Numbered from the stretch's first letter, positions 1 through 12,649 are shown. The stretch: DNA of 64,000 nucleotides from Manis javanica (GCF_040802235.1 NC_133158.1:37514001-37578000), one strand, 5' to 3'. Made by a program: numbers and translations. The notes: generated by a model from the letters alone, not told the origin.

Positions 1-262
1 ACATACAGTAAAATTTGCCCCCATTAATCATGCAGGCTGGTTTTGACAAATGCGTACAGTCTTCTAACCACTAAAACAATGAATATCACCCCCAAAGTGT
101 CTCTGCTCCTCCGCTGTCATTCCTATCTGCCACCCCTAGGCCCTGCTGGCCACTAATCTGATTCCTGATCTACAATTTTGCCTTTCCCAGAATGTCATAT
201 AAATGGAATCATATAGTATGTGGCTTTTTAGGTTTGACTTCTTCTACTTAGCATAATGTTAC
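1..262 (-). repeat. Old L1 3' UTR fragment
   Basis: The plus strand reads as the complement of an L1 3' end, with the typical tgtcatataaatggaatcat and acttagcataatgtta stretches. It stops at about 262, before the ORF2 end. It parallels 418-680, which belongs to a second fragment in the same orientation. The window edge cuts it on the left. Confidence 0.75.
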
Positions 263-389
263 CTTTTTTGAAAAAAAAAATCAAGCTTAAACCCAAACCA
301 CTATTTTTTCGTTCATGTTTTTACATATTGTGTTTGTTTGTAGTAATTCAACAAATCATTTGTCTCAGTCTACTTTAGAATGTTTTTAA

Positions 390-1440
390 AAAGTCATGTT
401 TATTAAGGTCTAATTTCCATACAGTAAATTTGCCCTTTTTAGTGTGTGGTTCTAGGGGTTTTGACAAATGCATCTACTTGTGTAACCAGGATCAAGATAC
501 AGAACAGTGGGGTCGCCCTCCAAACTTCCCCTTTGCTCCTCCTAGGCCGTCACTTCCCTTAGTCCCAATCCCTGCAACCACCGAGCATCTGTATTCCCTT
601 AACTTTGCCTTTTCCAGATTGTCATGTAAATGGATTCATACAATGTAGCCTTTTGAGTCTGGTGTCACTGAGTGGGAGCATATTTTTTAGATTAGTCCAG
701 TGTTGCAGGTATTAATATTTAGTTCCTTTTTGTTGCTAGTAGTATCCTATTGTACAGATGTGTCACTGTTTCTTAATCCAGTCACCAGTTGATGGACACT
801 TGGGTTGTCTCTGGAATGAGCCTATTATGAAAAAAGCTGCTATAAATATTTGCACTCAGGTCTTTGGCCATATGGGTTCATTTCTGTGATCTGGGAGTGG
901 AATTCATGGGTAGGATAGTAAATGGACATGTTCCTTTACAAGAAACTGACAAACTCTTCTCCAGTGAGGCTGTGCTGTTTTTCATTACCACCAACAGCCT
1001 GTGAGAGTTCAAGGTGTTCTGTGTCCTTGTGAGCACTTGACATTGTGAGCTTTTACATTTTAGGCAATGTGTGTGAGGAGGGAGCTTACTGAGATTTTAA
1101 TTTGCATTTCCTCTTGACTAATGATGTGCATTTTTTTCAGATGCTCATTTTCTATCTGGGAGAAGCATCTTTTGTTTAAATCTTTTGCCATTTTGGAGAG
1201 AAGGGGTTGTCTGTCTTCTCACTACTGAGTTGCAAGAGTTCATTTTACATTCTAGATATTAGCTCCTTGTCAGGTATGTTTGGCAAATGTTTTTTTCCCA
1301 GTCCTTGACTGTTTTCATTCTCTTAACAGTGTCTTTCAAAGAGCCGGAGTATTTAATCATGATGAAGTCCTTAACTCACTTTTAAAACTTACAAATGCCT
1401 TACAGTTTTCAATGAAAAACCCATATTACTTGTCATACAT
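390..1440 (-). repeat. Old L1M element, 3' UTR and ORF2 end
   Basis: The complement carries an L1 3' UTR followed by the last part of ORF2. Landmarks on the plus strand in order are the target-like tgtcatgtaaatggattcat, the cagttgatggacacttgggt block, the atttgcatttcctcttgac block and the gttgtctgtcttctcac block, ending near gatgaagtcctt at about 1370. Many indels and stops mark it as ancient. No reading frame survives. Confidence 0.85.
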
Positions 1441-2225
1441 TGATATTGTAGAAATGCTTTTGGCAGAAAGTAACAGAAAAACCTAACTTTAAGGGACTTC
1501 AGGCATTATCTTAATAAATGTGATTATCCTATAGACCAAGAAGCCTTGAAAAGGCAGCCCTCCAAGATCCCAGGCTCACCCCACCTTTGTGGCTTGGGGA
1601 ACTTTGCCCTCATTCTTGTGGCCTTGCATCACCAGAGAGCTGCCTGGTTCCGGGCATTGCGTCTGGGATTCGGAGCAGAAAGAAGAGCTGGGGCAGACAG
1701 GACAGGGCTGGGACGAGGGCCACACACCAGAGGCGCCCACGTTTAAGGTGTTTGCTCTCAGGTGGTGCATGTTCCCTTGCACGGCTCTCAGAGCCAGCAT
1801 CTCCTTAAATCTGGGACACTGTGAACCTCTCATGCCTCACCCATCGCAAAGAGCTGGAAATTGCCCTGTCCTTCTTTTATCATCTGATATAATATCTGTT
1901 CCTGAAGCTCCCTTAGCAGGTGTCTGCTTGTGTCTCAGTCCTGTCTCATGGCAGCCATTCCCAATGGTAAAGGTGATGGGGAGAGGGGTATCCTTGTGTG
2001 TTGCAGGGAGAAGTGGAGAAAGCATACTTCTGTGTGAAAGTGAAGAACATTCGCATGTGTTTAAGATGCAAACTAGTTGTGTGTGTCAAAAACACATGAT
2101 CTGGGGTGCTCTTTTGGAAGCAGCCAATTTTGCTTACTTACCATATCTGCTTGGCCCTGGTTGCATAAAGTTTGTGAACTTTATTAAGAGCCATGCACAT
2201 TATGGTATTACAAGGAACACAGAAG
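1441..2225. other. Non-coding stretch, no gene seen
   Basis: A 215-codon open frame (1589-2236 +) lies here but resembles no protein family I know and runs into an L1 fragment. A short piece near 1455-1490 (gaaagtaacagaaaaacct) resembles the start of another old interspersed repeat also suspected near 5525. Nothing else is supported. Confidence 0.5.
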
Positions 2226-3695
2226 AGCCCAAATAGTCTTGGAAAAGAGCAAAGTTGGAGGACTGCAATTCTTGATTTTGAAGCTTACTACAAAGCTGCA
2301 GGAACCAAGACTGTGTGCTACTGACACAGGAGTCCATGTATAGACCAGTGGACTAGAATCAAGAGGCAAGAAATGACTTATGGTTAATTGATTTTCAACA
2401 AGGGTGTCAAGACTACCCAATGCAGATGCAGAAAGAATAGTCTTTTCAAATAATGGTGCTGGGGCAACTGAAGAGCCACATATGAAAGAATGAATTTGGA
2501 CCCCTACCTCACACCGTGCACAAAAACTGACCTCAAAATGGATCAAAGACATTAATGTTAAAGCTAAAGCTATAAAACTCTTAGAAGAAAACATAGGAAA
2601 AAAATCTGTATGACCTTGTATTAAGCAATGGTTTCTTAGCTATGACACCAAAAGCACAAGCAATCAAAGAAAAAGATTAAGTGGACTTCATCCAAAGTAA
2701 AAACTGTTGCACACCAAAGGAAAGAAAGTGGAAAGACAACCTGCAGAATGGACAAAATGTTTTCAAATCACATATCCGGTAAGTTTCCAAAATGTATAAG
2801 GAAATTTACAACTGAACAATAAAAAGATGAGTAACTCAATTTTAAAAATGGGCGAAGAATTTGAATAGTGTTTCTCCAAAGAAATTGTGCAAATGGGTAA
2901 TAAGCATATGAGAGGATGCTCAGCATCATTAGGCAGTAGGGAAACACAAATCAAAACCACAAGGAGACAGGACCTCACACCCATCAGGAGGGCTACAATA
3001 AGAAAGAAAGAAAGGGAAACAATAAATCTTAGCAAAGATATGGAGAAATGCAAACCCTGGTGCAGTCCTAGTGGGCAGGTGAAGTGGCACAGGCCTATGG
3101 AAAACAGTTTGGCAGTTGCTCAAAAGGTTAAACACAGAATTAGCATTTGACCCAGTAATTCCTTTCCTGGCTATATACCTGTGAAAATGGAAAACACGTC
3201 TTCACACACAGACTTATTCATGGCAGCATTATCCATAATAGCCCTAAAGTGAATCAGTCCAAATGTCCGTCAGCTGATGAATGGATAAACGAAATGTGAC
3301 CTGCCCACACAGTGGAATATTATTTGACCACGAAGAGGAATGAAGTACGGGTTCATGCTGCAACACGGGTGAAGCTTGAAAGCATGCTCAGTGAAAGGAA
3401 CCAATTACAAAAGGCCAACTGTATGATTGCATTTAAGGGAAATGCCCAGAAAAGGCAAGTCTACAGAATCAGGAGTAGAGCAGAGGTGACCAGGGGATAA
3501 AGGGAGAGGGGATACTGGGACTAACTGCTAGTAGATAGGGGTTCTTTACACTTGGGTGATGGGAATGTTCTGGAATTGGACAGTGGTGATGGCTGCACAA
3601 GGTGAATATTCTAAGTGATCTCCTGAGAACCACAGAAGTGTGTGGTTGTGAATGGTCTATTGATGTTATGGGGACTATATCTTAACTTAAAATAA
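2226..3695 (+). repeat. Old L1M element, ORF2 3' part and 3' UTR
   Basis: The plus strand reads as the last 800-900 bp of L1 ORF2 and then its 3' UTR. The translated fragment at 2887-3150 keeps the recognisable run NKHMRGCSASLGSRETQIKT. Later landmarks are tggcagcattatccataata and the tggaatattatttgacca block. The copy is heavily diverged and opposite in orientation to the L1 pieces at 1-1440. No functional ORF remains. Confidence 0.88.
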
Positions 3696-4959
3696 TAAGA
3701 GAGAGTCATATGCCTGCAGAGGCCCCAGTCAGAGAGCTAAGGAGGGCATCTTTTTCCCCAGCAGAGGAGCCCCTGGTAGTGCGGACTGGAGGGGACAGAG
3801 GCAGAGGCATCCCCAGCTGGAGAGATGCCTTGGAGGCCTGCTCTTCCTCAGGAAAGCTGCCGCAGAGGCTCCTCAGGGCCGGGATCCCCGGCCGCCAAGT
3901 CAAACGTCACCTGGGGAGGTTCCAAGCCAGCCTGGCGTAGGCTGCCTTTGAAACATGTGCATGGAGCCTTGGAGACACCTGGGGTGCCAACTTCTGGGCC
4001 GCCGCCTTGAGAGACAGACAACCTGCCGTCTTCCTCCCTCTGTTTGCACAGCCTGGCTTCATTAGTGGGGAGGTGATGATCTAATTCCCTCCAAGCAAGT
4101 GTTTGGGATGTGGAGTTTCCCTTCAACAATGAGCAGTGGCAGATGGTGAGAAATCTGCTTGCACCTTCTGGGGGTGGGGTGGGGGAGCCACCCTGGCCTG
4201 CCTGCTGGCATGAGGAGCTCTGCCTGCCATGGCCAAGAGCTTCCCGACACCCAGATCTGGGGCATGACAGGCTGAAGGCACAGAAAAGAAGATGCTGGTC
4301 CATCTGTGTTGGCATGAACACATGGTGGTCAGACTGGCAGGGTCCTCTCAAATGGCCCCCCACCAGCTTGGAGTCAGACAGCCCTGGATTCTGGCACCCT
4401 GTAAGTGGCTTGAGCAAGCCACTAACCCACTGATGGGGAGGGGAATTGAGACAGAGCTCTAAGAGCAATATGTCCATTGAGGAGGGCCCCAGGGATCAGT
4501 GCAAGGGATGGAGGAAGCAGGAGCAGGCAGAGGGGGATGCCAAGCTGAGTGCAGGTGCCATGACAGCTTCAGTTAGCTCATGAGTCCCAGAGTTGGAGTG
4601 GCCTTCAATGTGTTCCAAATTGGGGAGGTGTTCCATACCTTGATGGACCTCAGTGGGTGCTCCTCTGGGGGTGGTGGCATCTGCAGCTGTGGGAGATCCC
4701 TGAGGAGGCTGAGACCTTTCTGCCCAGAGCACTGCCTGCCTCTGGGAGTGTTTGCCCATCATTCCTGAAGGGGATTCTGGGCAGCATGTCATAGCACCTG
4801 CCACTTTTGATTCTAAAATCAGCTACAGAGCTTGGCCGACCCTGGGAGGAACTAAGAAGGTTTGCACTTCTGACAAACTCCTCTGGCTAGGATCGCTGTG
4901 GATGGGGTGAGGACACGGGGAAAGGCACTGAGGGTGCTCACTCCGCAGGGCTACGTGCA
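3696..4959. other. GC-rich non-coding stretch
   Basis: Moderately GC-rich unique sequence with several shadow open frames, the longest being 209 codons at 3848-4477 on the minus strand. None shows a recognisable domain, membrane segment or exon structure. A short MIR-like piece lies at 4368-4432. Confidence 0.5.
4368..4432 (+). repeat. MIR fragment (possible)
   Basis: The order gagtcagacagccctggatt, then a gap, then aagtggcttgagcaagccac follows the 5' half of the MIR SINE (description, then the 'lose no time at the loop' tRNA-derived core). The match is short and diverged. Confidence 0.4.
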
Positions 4960-5065
4960 GGTCTTGTGCCAAGACTTTGCCTGGTTCTCAGTCATTACGG
5001 GGACTTTGTCATCTCAGCCGCACCTGAGGTACTTTACAAATGAGAAAAGAGGTCCGTGGGTCTGA
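4960..5065 (-). repeat. MIR-like fragment (possible)
   Basis: The stretch tttacaaatgagaaaagagg preceded by a tcatctcagc-type segment fits the reverse orientation of MIR. Only about 100 bp is visible, so the call is weak. Confidence 0.35.
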
Positions 5066-6589
5066 TTTGCCTCCGTGCCCCTGGTCCCAAGCCTGGGGTT
5101 TGCCTGGCATGGAGTGGGCCCTCATATGTGGGGCTGGAAGGAGGAATAGCCATTGGTTCTCCACTGTCCACTGTTCAGTCAGTGGCTACACCCTCACTGT
5201 CATATTTTCCTTCTCATTAACTTCCTCTGGCCAAATGCCCCATGAGGATGGTGTGTGCTGGGTTCGATATTTAGGTCCATTATCTTTTAAAAAAATTAGC
5301 TTGTTTTCTCTTAATACAGCCAATAAATACAATGATTTTTGTCTTAATAGAAACTGATAGTTCAAAATGTATTCACAGCAACGCTATGATGTCCTTTTCC
5401 CACATTTTCATCTGCTTTGACGTCTGAATGAAATGTCACCCCGAGCCTGCCCCCTGGGGCTCCATGCACTTTGCACGGCCCTTGGACACCGGAACACCAT
5501 ACTGCGTTTGCCACTGGATCTCTGTTACACAAGTGGCAGAAAACCCAGCACAAACTAGCGTGAGTGACGAAGGAAGTACTGGGGCTCACGGAACTGAGAA
5601 GTCCAGAGGCCCTTCTGTCCAGGCAGGATCCTGCAGCTCATACAGTAGCTCCAGCCACCCGGCTCACATCATGGGGCCTTCCCTGGGGGCTCCCCTCCTG
5701 CAGGAGTCCCCCTGCCACTGCAGCCAGCCAAGAAAGAGAATGTCTTACTTCCCCTGAAGTTGAACAGGGCCTTGGCTTGTCTGGGGCTGTATGACTTGAG
5801 AAGAAGAAGAAAATCAGTTTTTTGGTTTTTTTAACCAAGGGAAGGATGAATACAAGTACTGTACTCTCAAAAACAGATGTCCAGGGCCTGCATCTTCATC
5901 TGCATGAGTTCTTGGTAGCCAAGGGCCAACTTAAAGGCCACCATTTCCAGGAAGTCTCCTTGCTGCCCTCTCCTGCTTTCCCCAGCTGCTCAGGATGGTC
6001 ATTGACTGCCTTGTCCACCCTTGCTGATAACTGTGGTGCAGACGTGGGGCTTGGGTTTGAGGGGAGACTCCCAGGGCCAGACTGGGCCGGTTCTCTGTGG
6101 CATCCTGGGGGGCAGCCCCCATGCTTAGGCTGCACCCTGGATGCTGCAGCTGGGGCACAGCTGGGGAGCACGCCTCGGGCACGAAGGGGGCAGGCAGGCT
6201 TCTGGGACTGCTGCTTCCACTCCCCCGAGCACTGCCAGCCCCCCACCCCCCACGTCCTGTTTCCTGCCCCAGCTCCTGGTTGCTCCCTCTCTGTTCTTCA
6301 TGACCTGCCTCTCTGCAGTTTCTTTTTGGAGGGGCTTATTGGTGCCAAGCGGTGGGGTGAGAGGGCTATGGGACTTGCATTTTGTATTTGACTTGTGTGT
6401 TTACTTGAGGGGACCATTGGTGGGAGCATATTGGAGCTTATGGGAGGGAGGGCCGAAGCATTCACCGAGCTTGACAACCGCCGAGGCAGGCTTCTAGGAG
6501 TCTGCACACCGCAGAGTCCCACGTCTCCCTACCTCTGTGATGCACGCCCACTGGGTGCTCCTCCTGCCCAGCCCTAGCACTGCTCTTCT
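5066..6589. other. Non-coding stretch with one unnamed old repeat
   Basis: From about 5515 to 5760 the text gtggcagaaaacccagcaca followed by ggctcacggaactgagaagt resembles an old mammalian interspersed repeat that I cannot name with confidence. The rest is GC-rich unique sequence. The 189-codon frame at 5822-6391 (+) shows no known domain and I do not call it a gene. Confidence 0.4.
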
Positions 6590-7135
6590 GGGCTGTTTTC
6601 ATCAGCTCCTAAACACTCGCACAGTCGTGGGTCTATTTCTGGATGCTCGATTTTCTTCCCTTGATGTATCTGTTCATATTTTGAATACTTCTGTCAAGTT
6701 CAATTCAATTAGAATTTTGACTTAGAGAGGATTGACAACTTTATAACTTGAAGTCTTCCTATTTAATAAAAAGGTACGACTTTCCAATTATCCTATCTTA
6801 TGGTATGTCTTTTTGTTGAGCTTTGTAGCTTTCTCTGTGTAAGTCCCTCACATTTCTTAATTTTTTTAAAGGCATTTCATATTTCAGTTGCTCTTCCCTT
6901 TCATTATATTTTCAACTGTTTATGTTTTATGTAAGAGAAAGTTATTGACTGTGATACATTAATTTTATAACTGCCTTGGTGAATTCACTTACTGCTTCTC
7001 TTATTTTTGTATATTTAGTTCATGTTACCATATTCCCATTACCGCTGATAAATTTTTCTCCTCCTTTCCAATCTGTATGCCCTTTATTTTGTTCACTTAT
7101 CTAATTGCACTGACCAACTCCTCAGAAGATTGGTA
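6590..7135 (-). repeat. Old L1 ORF2 reverse-transcriptase region fragment
   Basis: The complement follows the reverse-transcriptase region of L1 ORF2. Landmarks on the plus strand are tgtatctgttcatattttga, the ccaatctgtatgccctttat block and the attgcactgaccaactcctc block. The frame is destroyed. There is no 3' UTR or tail next to it, so it is an internal remnant. Confidence 0.75.
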
Positions 7136-7329
7136 ACTACGTTTCTGTTTGTTCTAGAGACTTGGTTTGAACCAGCCCTTAGTACTGGAACTTCTCTCTC
7201 CTTCCACCCTAGGGGCAGGTGGGAGGTTTTCCCAGCAGCGGAAGGTTGGGGTTCAGGTGGCCTATTATCTGCACTTTCTTCTCCTTTCAGCCACCGTTTG
7301 GTTTATATCCTGAGATCCTTTGTTCCAGG

Positions 7330-7545
7330 TCTGCACTGTCTGGGTTTTCAGCTATTAGCCACACATGGCTACTTAAATTTAAATTAAAGTTAACTATGGT
7401 GAAATAAAAGTTAAAATTTATTTTCTTATTTGCATTATTCATACTTCAAGGCTCAATAGCAACATGTGGCTCATGGCACCTGCAGCAGATAGGACAGATC
7501 TGGGACATTTCCAACGTGGCGGAATGTTCTGGAGAGCACTGCCTC
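7330..7545 (+). repeat. Non-autonomous hAT-like DNA transposon remnant
   Basis: The left side carries gccacacatggctacttaaa and the right side ctcaatagcaacatgtggct, which form an imperfect inverted pair near the two ends. An AT-rich core of tttaaattaaa type lies between. This is the plan of short Charlie/MER-type elements found across mammals. I recognise the pattern but cannot assign the exact subfamily. The right end near 7545 shows a trace of the terminal repeat (gagcactgcct). Confidence 0.65.
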
Positions 7546-7759
7546 AGAGAGCTGTCTCCACCCCCCGCACCACCACTCCTGCCTTGAGGAGCACTCATGA
7601 TGCCTCTAGGCTTTCCATATTATTCATATGGATTGGGGTGGGGGGAGAAGGAGTCTTAAAAACACTTTTCATGCCCCCTGCCCAGAACTGTCCCCACCTT
7701 CAACTACCAGACCAGAAAGTGTTGGTGAGCTGTTGGTTCTCTCAGCCTTTGGCTTCCTT

Positions 7760-7880
7760 GCCCTTTTTGCTTAGCATTATGCCCTGAAGGTGCATCCAAG
7801 TTGTTGCAAATGTCAGGATTTCCTTCTTTTTTATGGCTGAATAATATTCCACTGTGTGCCTATTTATGTTTTAAATAAAC
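7760..7880 (-). repeat. Short L1 3' end fragment
   Basis: The complement of an L1 3' UTR is visible in gcttagcattatgccctgaa and atggctgaataatattccac. Only about 120 bp remains. Confidence 0.7.
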
Positions 7881-8909
7881 ATAACCACCCTCCACTGTGG
7901 CTTGCTTGTAACTAGCAGAATATGGCAGAAGGGACACGAATCAAGTCCGTGCAGTCTGAAAAGGCAGCTTCTGTCTGGGGCAGGAGCACCTCCCTGGCCC
8001 AAGGCAAATCCGGGGTGTTGCAGGGGTTGATGTGCAGGGTGGCCCTGAGGCTGCATGAGTCGAGCTGCCCGGGGGCCTCAACAGCAGCAGAGGCTGCAAA
8101 CCAGAACCTCCCCACCAAGTGCCTCCTAAATTCCCGACCCATGGAAGCATGAAAGATAATAACTTGATGTGGTTTTAAGCCCTACATTTTGGGAACTTGA
8201 GCAGAAGGGAGAAGGGGTGGGAGGGTGGCATGCTGGGGGAGCTGTGTCAGGTCCTGGAGGTCCCACCGGGCCTTCTGTGGAGTGATATGGGGCTCCTTTC
8301 CTCAGTCTCCCACTCCTGCTAACATGACGTCCATCCTACTCGTGGTAGCACAGGAGCGTTTGGCTCCTCCTGGGGCTGGGACTCCGTGCCTGCCTGCTGC
8401 CCTGGTGGCCTTGAGTGGCACTGCCCTCTCCGTCTGAGGAGCCACGGTGGCTCCCAGGAGATGCCTCCTGATCTGCCAAATCTCTCCTCATCTCACTAAT
8501 TCTCAGCTGTTTGAATTCATAGGTCTTCTCTGTTCCTTCCATTATTTCAAGAAGAAAATCCCTGGTCTTTTGCCTAGACTATTTGAAATGATATCAAAAT
8601 CACATCTGATTTGAATTCAGCAGCCAAGGTGCTAAGTCTTGCTGAGGAGCACACCCCTCCTCTGAGGCTTCCTGCAGGGGCCCAGCTGACTCCATGTCCT
8701 CGGTTCTTCCTCCAGCCTTCCCGGGGGAGAGGAAGCAGCCTGGCGTCCGGGGCCCGGCCCTCAGCTTCCTGTCGCTCGGCACCCGCCCGCCCCTGGCTGG
8801 GACTGCGGCACGACAGGGGTGTGCAAGCAAAAGAGGAGAGTCATCCTGGGAGGGCTCAGAAGAGGCTGGAGGACAGCAGGGAAGCCGGGACTGGAAATAG
8901 GCCAGACTC
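7881..8909. other. Non-coding stretch, no gene seen
   Basis: Mixed GC-rich sequence with no recognised repeat, exon pair or RNA gene. The open frames here are all shadows of one another in GC-rich DNA. Confidence 0.5.
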
Positions 8910-9315
8910 TGGGATGGGCATGGGTGCATCCATTACGGAAAACAGTAGGGAGGTTCTTCAAAAAGGTAATCTAGAACTACCGTATCACACAAAGAATTAA
9001 AAATAGAAGTTCAGAGATTCCTCAAAAAATCAAAAATAGCAATCCCACTTTTGGGTGTTTATCTGAAGGAAATGAAATCATTCATTGGAAAAGATACCTG
9101 CTCTCCTGTGTTCACTGCAGCATTATTTACAATAACGAAGATATGGAAACAATGTAAGCATTCATCAACTGGATGAATGGATAAGGAAAATGTGGTGTAT
9201 ATAGTTATACACAGACACCCTTGCACAATGGAGTATTATTCAACCATAAAAAGAAGGAAATCCTGCCATTTGCAACAACACAGATGAACCTAGAGGTCCA
9301 TTTAATTATGCATTT
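8910..9315 (+). repeat. Old L1 3' end
   Basis: The order gaaaacagtagggaggttct, gcagcattatttacaataac and ggagtattattcaaccataa is the end of L1 ORF2 in sense direction. It stops at about 9315, where a purine-rich tandem tract begins in place of a clean poly-A tail. Confidence 0.82.
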
Positions 9316-9317
9316 AA

Positions 9318-9440
9318 GAAAGAAAGGTGGGGGAAGGAGGGGGGAAGAGAGAGAGAGGGAAGGAAGGAGGGAGAGATGGGAAGAAGGAAGGGAGGGAGGG
9401 AAGAAGGGAGGAAGGCGGGAAGGCAGGAAGGAAGGAATCC
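9318..9440 (+). repeat. Purine-rich (GGAAG/GAGG)n tract
   Basis: About 120 bp almost wholly made of G and A on the plus strand, with irregular ggaa, gagg and gagaga units. It follows directly on an L1 3' end, so it may have grown out of the L1 tail. Confidence 0.9.
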
Positions 9441-9559
9441 ACCAGTCAGAGATCAGCATGTGCCGAGGAAGGGCTGAATGAGGGGAGCCAGAGGGAGGCA
9501 CACAGCCTGGGGCACAGACAACCTGCCCATACCATCATCTAATGATCCGCTGATCCATT

Positions 9560-9870
9560 GCTCCATCACCCTCGTTCATTCATTCATTCAGCAAGTCATC
9601 CCTGAGCACCTTCCATGGGCAAGGCTCTTTTCTAGGTGCTGGGAGTTAGTAGACAAAACCCGGCCCTCATGGAACCTGCAGTCAGGTGGGGCCATAAGTA
9701 ACACCGACATAGAAATGGGAGTGCAGTGTGGGCTGGGGGGAGGGATCCCACTTTTAAATAAGGTGATGCCTGATTATGCAGAGGAGGTGGGGAGCTGTAG
9801 GCATCTAGTGAGAACATGCAAGACAGAGGGAATACAAGTGCAAAGGTCATGAGGTGAGGCAGCAAGAAGG
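9560..9870 (-). repeat. L2 3' end
   Basis: The plus strand reads as the complement of the L2 tail: ttcattcattcattcagcaa, then cttttctaggtgctgggagt, then ccctcatggaacctgcagtc, then the weaker internal part ending in cagagggaatacaagtgcaaa. This is the classic order of a reversed L2. Confidence 0.85.
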
Positions 9871-11099
9871 GGCAGAGGCTCAGTTTGGTGCCTCCCCCCT
9901 GACCCCGCTTCTGATAAAGCCTCCAGTGTTTGTAGGGTTGAGTTCTGGTGTGTCTGTCCCCATGGACTGTCTCTTACACCAAAAAGCTGGTCAGAGGAAG
10001 TCCCACGTGGGCATTGCTGTGGAACCTTAACAGGAGGTACCTTCTCACAAGATGACGGGGCCCCAGGGAGGGTGCTGAGGGTGCTGACACCCCTCGTGTG
10101 CACATCTGGACAGATGTGCAACTGTCTGCAGCCTCTGGCGTTTGTCTGGAGGCCCTGGAGGAGGGAGACAGAGCTGAAAGTCAGAGAGGGTGATGGAGGG
10201 CCACATGGGGTGGCCCTGTTTCCTGCAGCACTGCTGGCCATGATGTGAGTCATCCTTACCCCCAGGCCCAGCCCGCTCATCTCCTTGGAGACTGCCTGTT
10301 TGTTCTGACCTGCCGGCCACAAAGGGGTGGGATGGAGTTCTCCACAGCCTTCCTGGAGGCCTGCCCCTGCCAGGACCAGGGCGAACCTGCCGTTCTGTCA
10401 TGTGGCTCAGATGTGAGAAGGCCCTACCTGCGTTTCAGCCTAGTAGGTTTGCCTGCATGGTGACAACGTCCTCTCAGCCTTCAGACAGTCCGCCGAGGCT
10501 GGCTCCCCACAATGCCCTGTCCTGGCCTACCCTGTGGCACACACAGGGGTCTGACATCCTGCCCAAGGCCATGAGGAGGTGAGAGAGGCCTGGGGGTGGG
10601 GGGCAGATGAAGAGAGAGGGTCACCCTGTTGGGGATGGGTGGCTGCTGCCCAAGGCCTGTGCCTAGAGATGAGCAGGGCAGACTAGGACCCCCCATAGAC
10701 AGACTCCTGGGGTCCGCAACTGAGTAGGATTGCCCACCCAGACTGGGGCGCCATCTGCCCCAGCCTCATCCCATGGTCGGAAGCCCCGTGGACTTCACAG
10801 TATGAGTCAGGGGCAGGGATTCCCTGGCCCCCTGGCAAATGAAGCTGCTTTTCTTGGGAGCTTCCTCCTGTAATGACAGCCATGGGCGGCAGGGTGAAAG
10901 CAAAAATCAGTTTGGGATTGGACAACCAAGCGCCTTTCCCCATTCTGCCACTTGAGCACCTGTCTGGGCCTCGGCCTCTGCACCTCTCGGCTGGAGACGT
11001 GGCGGCCGACAGGGCTTCCCTGCCTGGGCACCCGGAGCTCCACCTGGCTCCTGAGCGGAAGGGATGCCTGCCTCTCCTTCTACTTCTGGGCTGTTCTCT
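9871..11099. other. GC-rich non-coding stretch
   Basis: No recognised repeat and no convincing exon. A 182-codon minus-strand frame (9774-10322) overlaps the L2 copy and has no known domain. Confidence 0.5.
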
Positions 11100-12649
11100 T
11101 TATTGACCAGATGGACCAGACTGCACAAGTATCTTTTACTTTTAAACTTTCTGGGCCATTTCATTCTGGATGTTTTTACTTAAAAATAGCATTATCCTCG
11201 GGTTTTATTTTTGACCCTTACTTTTCAAGAGGGGTTTGACCTATTCATGTTAAATAGTCCTAACTACTAGGTCTTCCGGTGTTGTTTTATGTCTCTGGCT
11301 TTGTTTTTTTCTTCCTGCTATTTTAACTTCCCTTGCTCCGATTTCCCCTCTAGCGATCGGGAAGGTAGACTTCTTATGTTTAATTTTGCTAGCTTATTTT
11401 TATTTTATTTTTAAGTGGGTATGTGGTGTAAAAAGGGAAGGCAAGAATAAATGTATAATTATGGATTCCCCAACGAGTAGAAAGAAATTAGCCTATTTTA
11501 CCTTCTTCCTCCCCACAGTTTTAATAGGTACAATCTAGGATTTTAGATCCAATTTTCATTTTTAATTTGTTCACTTATTTCATCATTATGCATCTTCTTT
11601 TTCAGGAATAATCACCCTAGGGTGGTGGCATCTACCCATGCTTAGAATCCCTTTCTTTTCTAACTCAACTTCCTTATTCCTGAATCTTGAGTAGGTACAA
11701 TAGTTTTTCCTACAGAGTTTTCAGGAAGATTATAACTTACGGATACATGTGTATCTGGCATGTTCTTCCCGTGGTTCTCAGGCATATGAGCAAATGATTG
11801 GGCATCTGCTTATGTTGTAAAACTTTCTTTTCATTGTTTAGACCCAAGTTATAAGTAGGCATAAGGAGGCACAGGTCATTTTGGCAAGGCTTTCTGTGAA
11901 AGATAGTAATTCTTCCGTCTCTCATCATCCCCTGCTTCAAGAGGAAAACTCTTCCAGTTCTTTTTACTGATCCTTTTGGAATTTATCTCCTTAGGTCTGT
12001 AGAACATGCTTATGCTGTTATTTTTTATCTCATGTTTCATTTCAGGCAATGTGTGAGTCTAGCTCTCTTACACACAGACCTCTTCCCTTCCGCTGCCTGC
12101 AGACCCCACCATCGCCCCTGCAATGTGGGCTGGACCTGTATGTAGAGGCCACATAAGCTTAGCTGGACCATGTGGTAATCTATGGTTGTTTGTCCTTCCT
12201 GCACAACTTTTCTGTTCCCTGGCATTAATAATTGTCTTTTCATCATTCTCTATAATCTATGAATCATCTATTCTATGAGCATTCTAGTCCCTTGTCACAG
12301 ATTTTGTCCAGCCTCCAGCTCAGCCAGTCTCCTCCGTATCTTTAGGCCATCAGCTCTTTGCCCACCTGCCCCCAGGCCCTCTGAGGGGCCACCCTGGCCC
12401 CTGCCCACCTCGTCCCCAGGTCAGTACCTCTTCCTCCAATCCTGGCCACCCCTCACCTCTCTCAGGTTGGAGCCCCACTTCCTCCCTTCATGTCTTCCTC
12501 TTTCTTGACTCCTTCTCGATTTTTGAGGCGTCGCATGCTTGAACCCATTGGGACTCTGCTGGACTCTTACTTGCCTGGATGTAGACATCATGTTCCCAGG
12601 AGCGCTGAAGATGTTGCTCCCTCGGCTTTTGGCTCCCAGGGCTGCCTGG
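11100..12649. other. AT-rich non-coding stretch, possible old LINE remains
   Basis: The thymine-rich plus strand with scattered ttttatttttaa stretches has the feel of reversed LINE sequence, and a HAL1-like segment follows at 12650. I could not align any part confidently, so no element is called. Confidence 0.4.

Noticed and set aside
1589-2236. 215-codon plus-strand open frame as a gene
   Set aside because: No known domain, and it runs into an old L1 fragment at its end.
3848-4477. 209-codon minus-strand open frame as a gene
   Set aside because: No known domain, overlaps other long frames in the same DNA, and a MIR-like fragment lies inside it.
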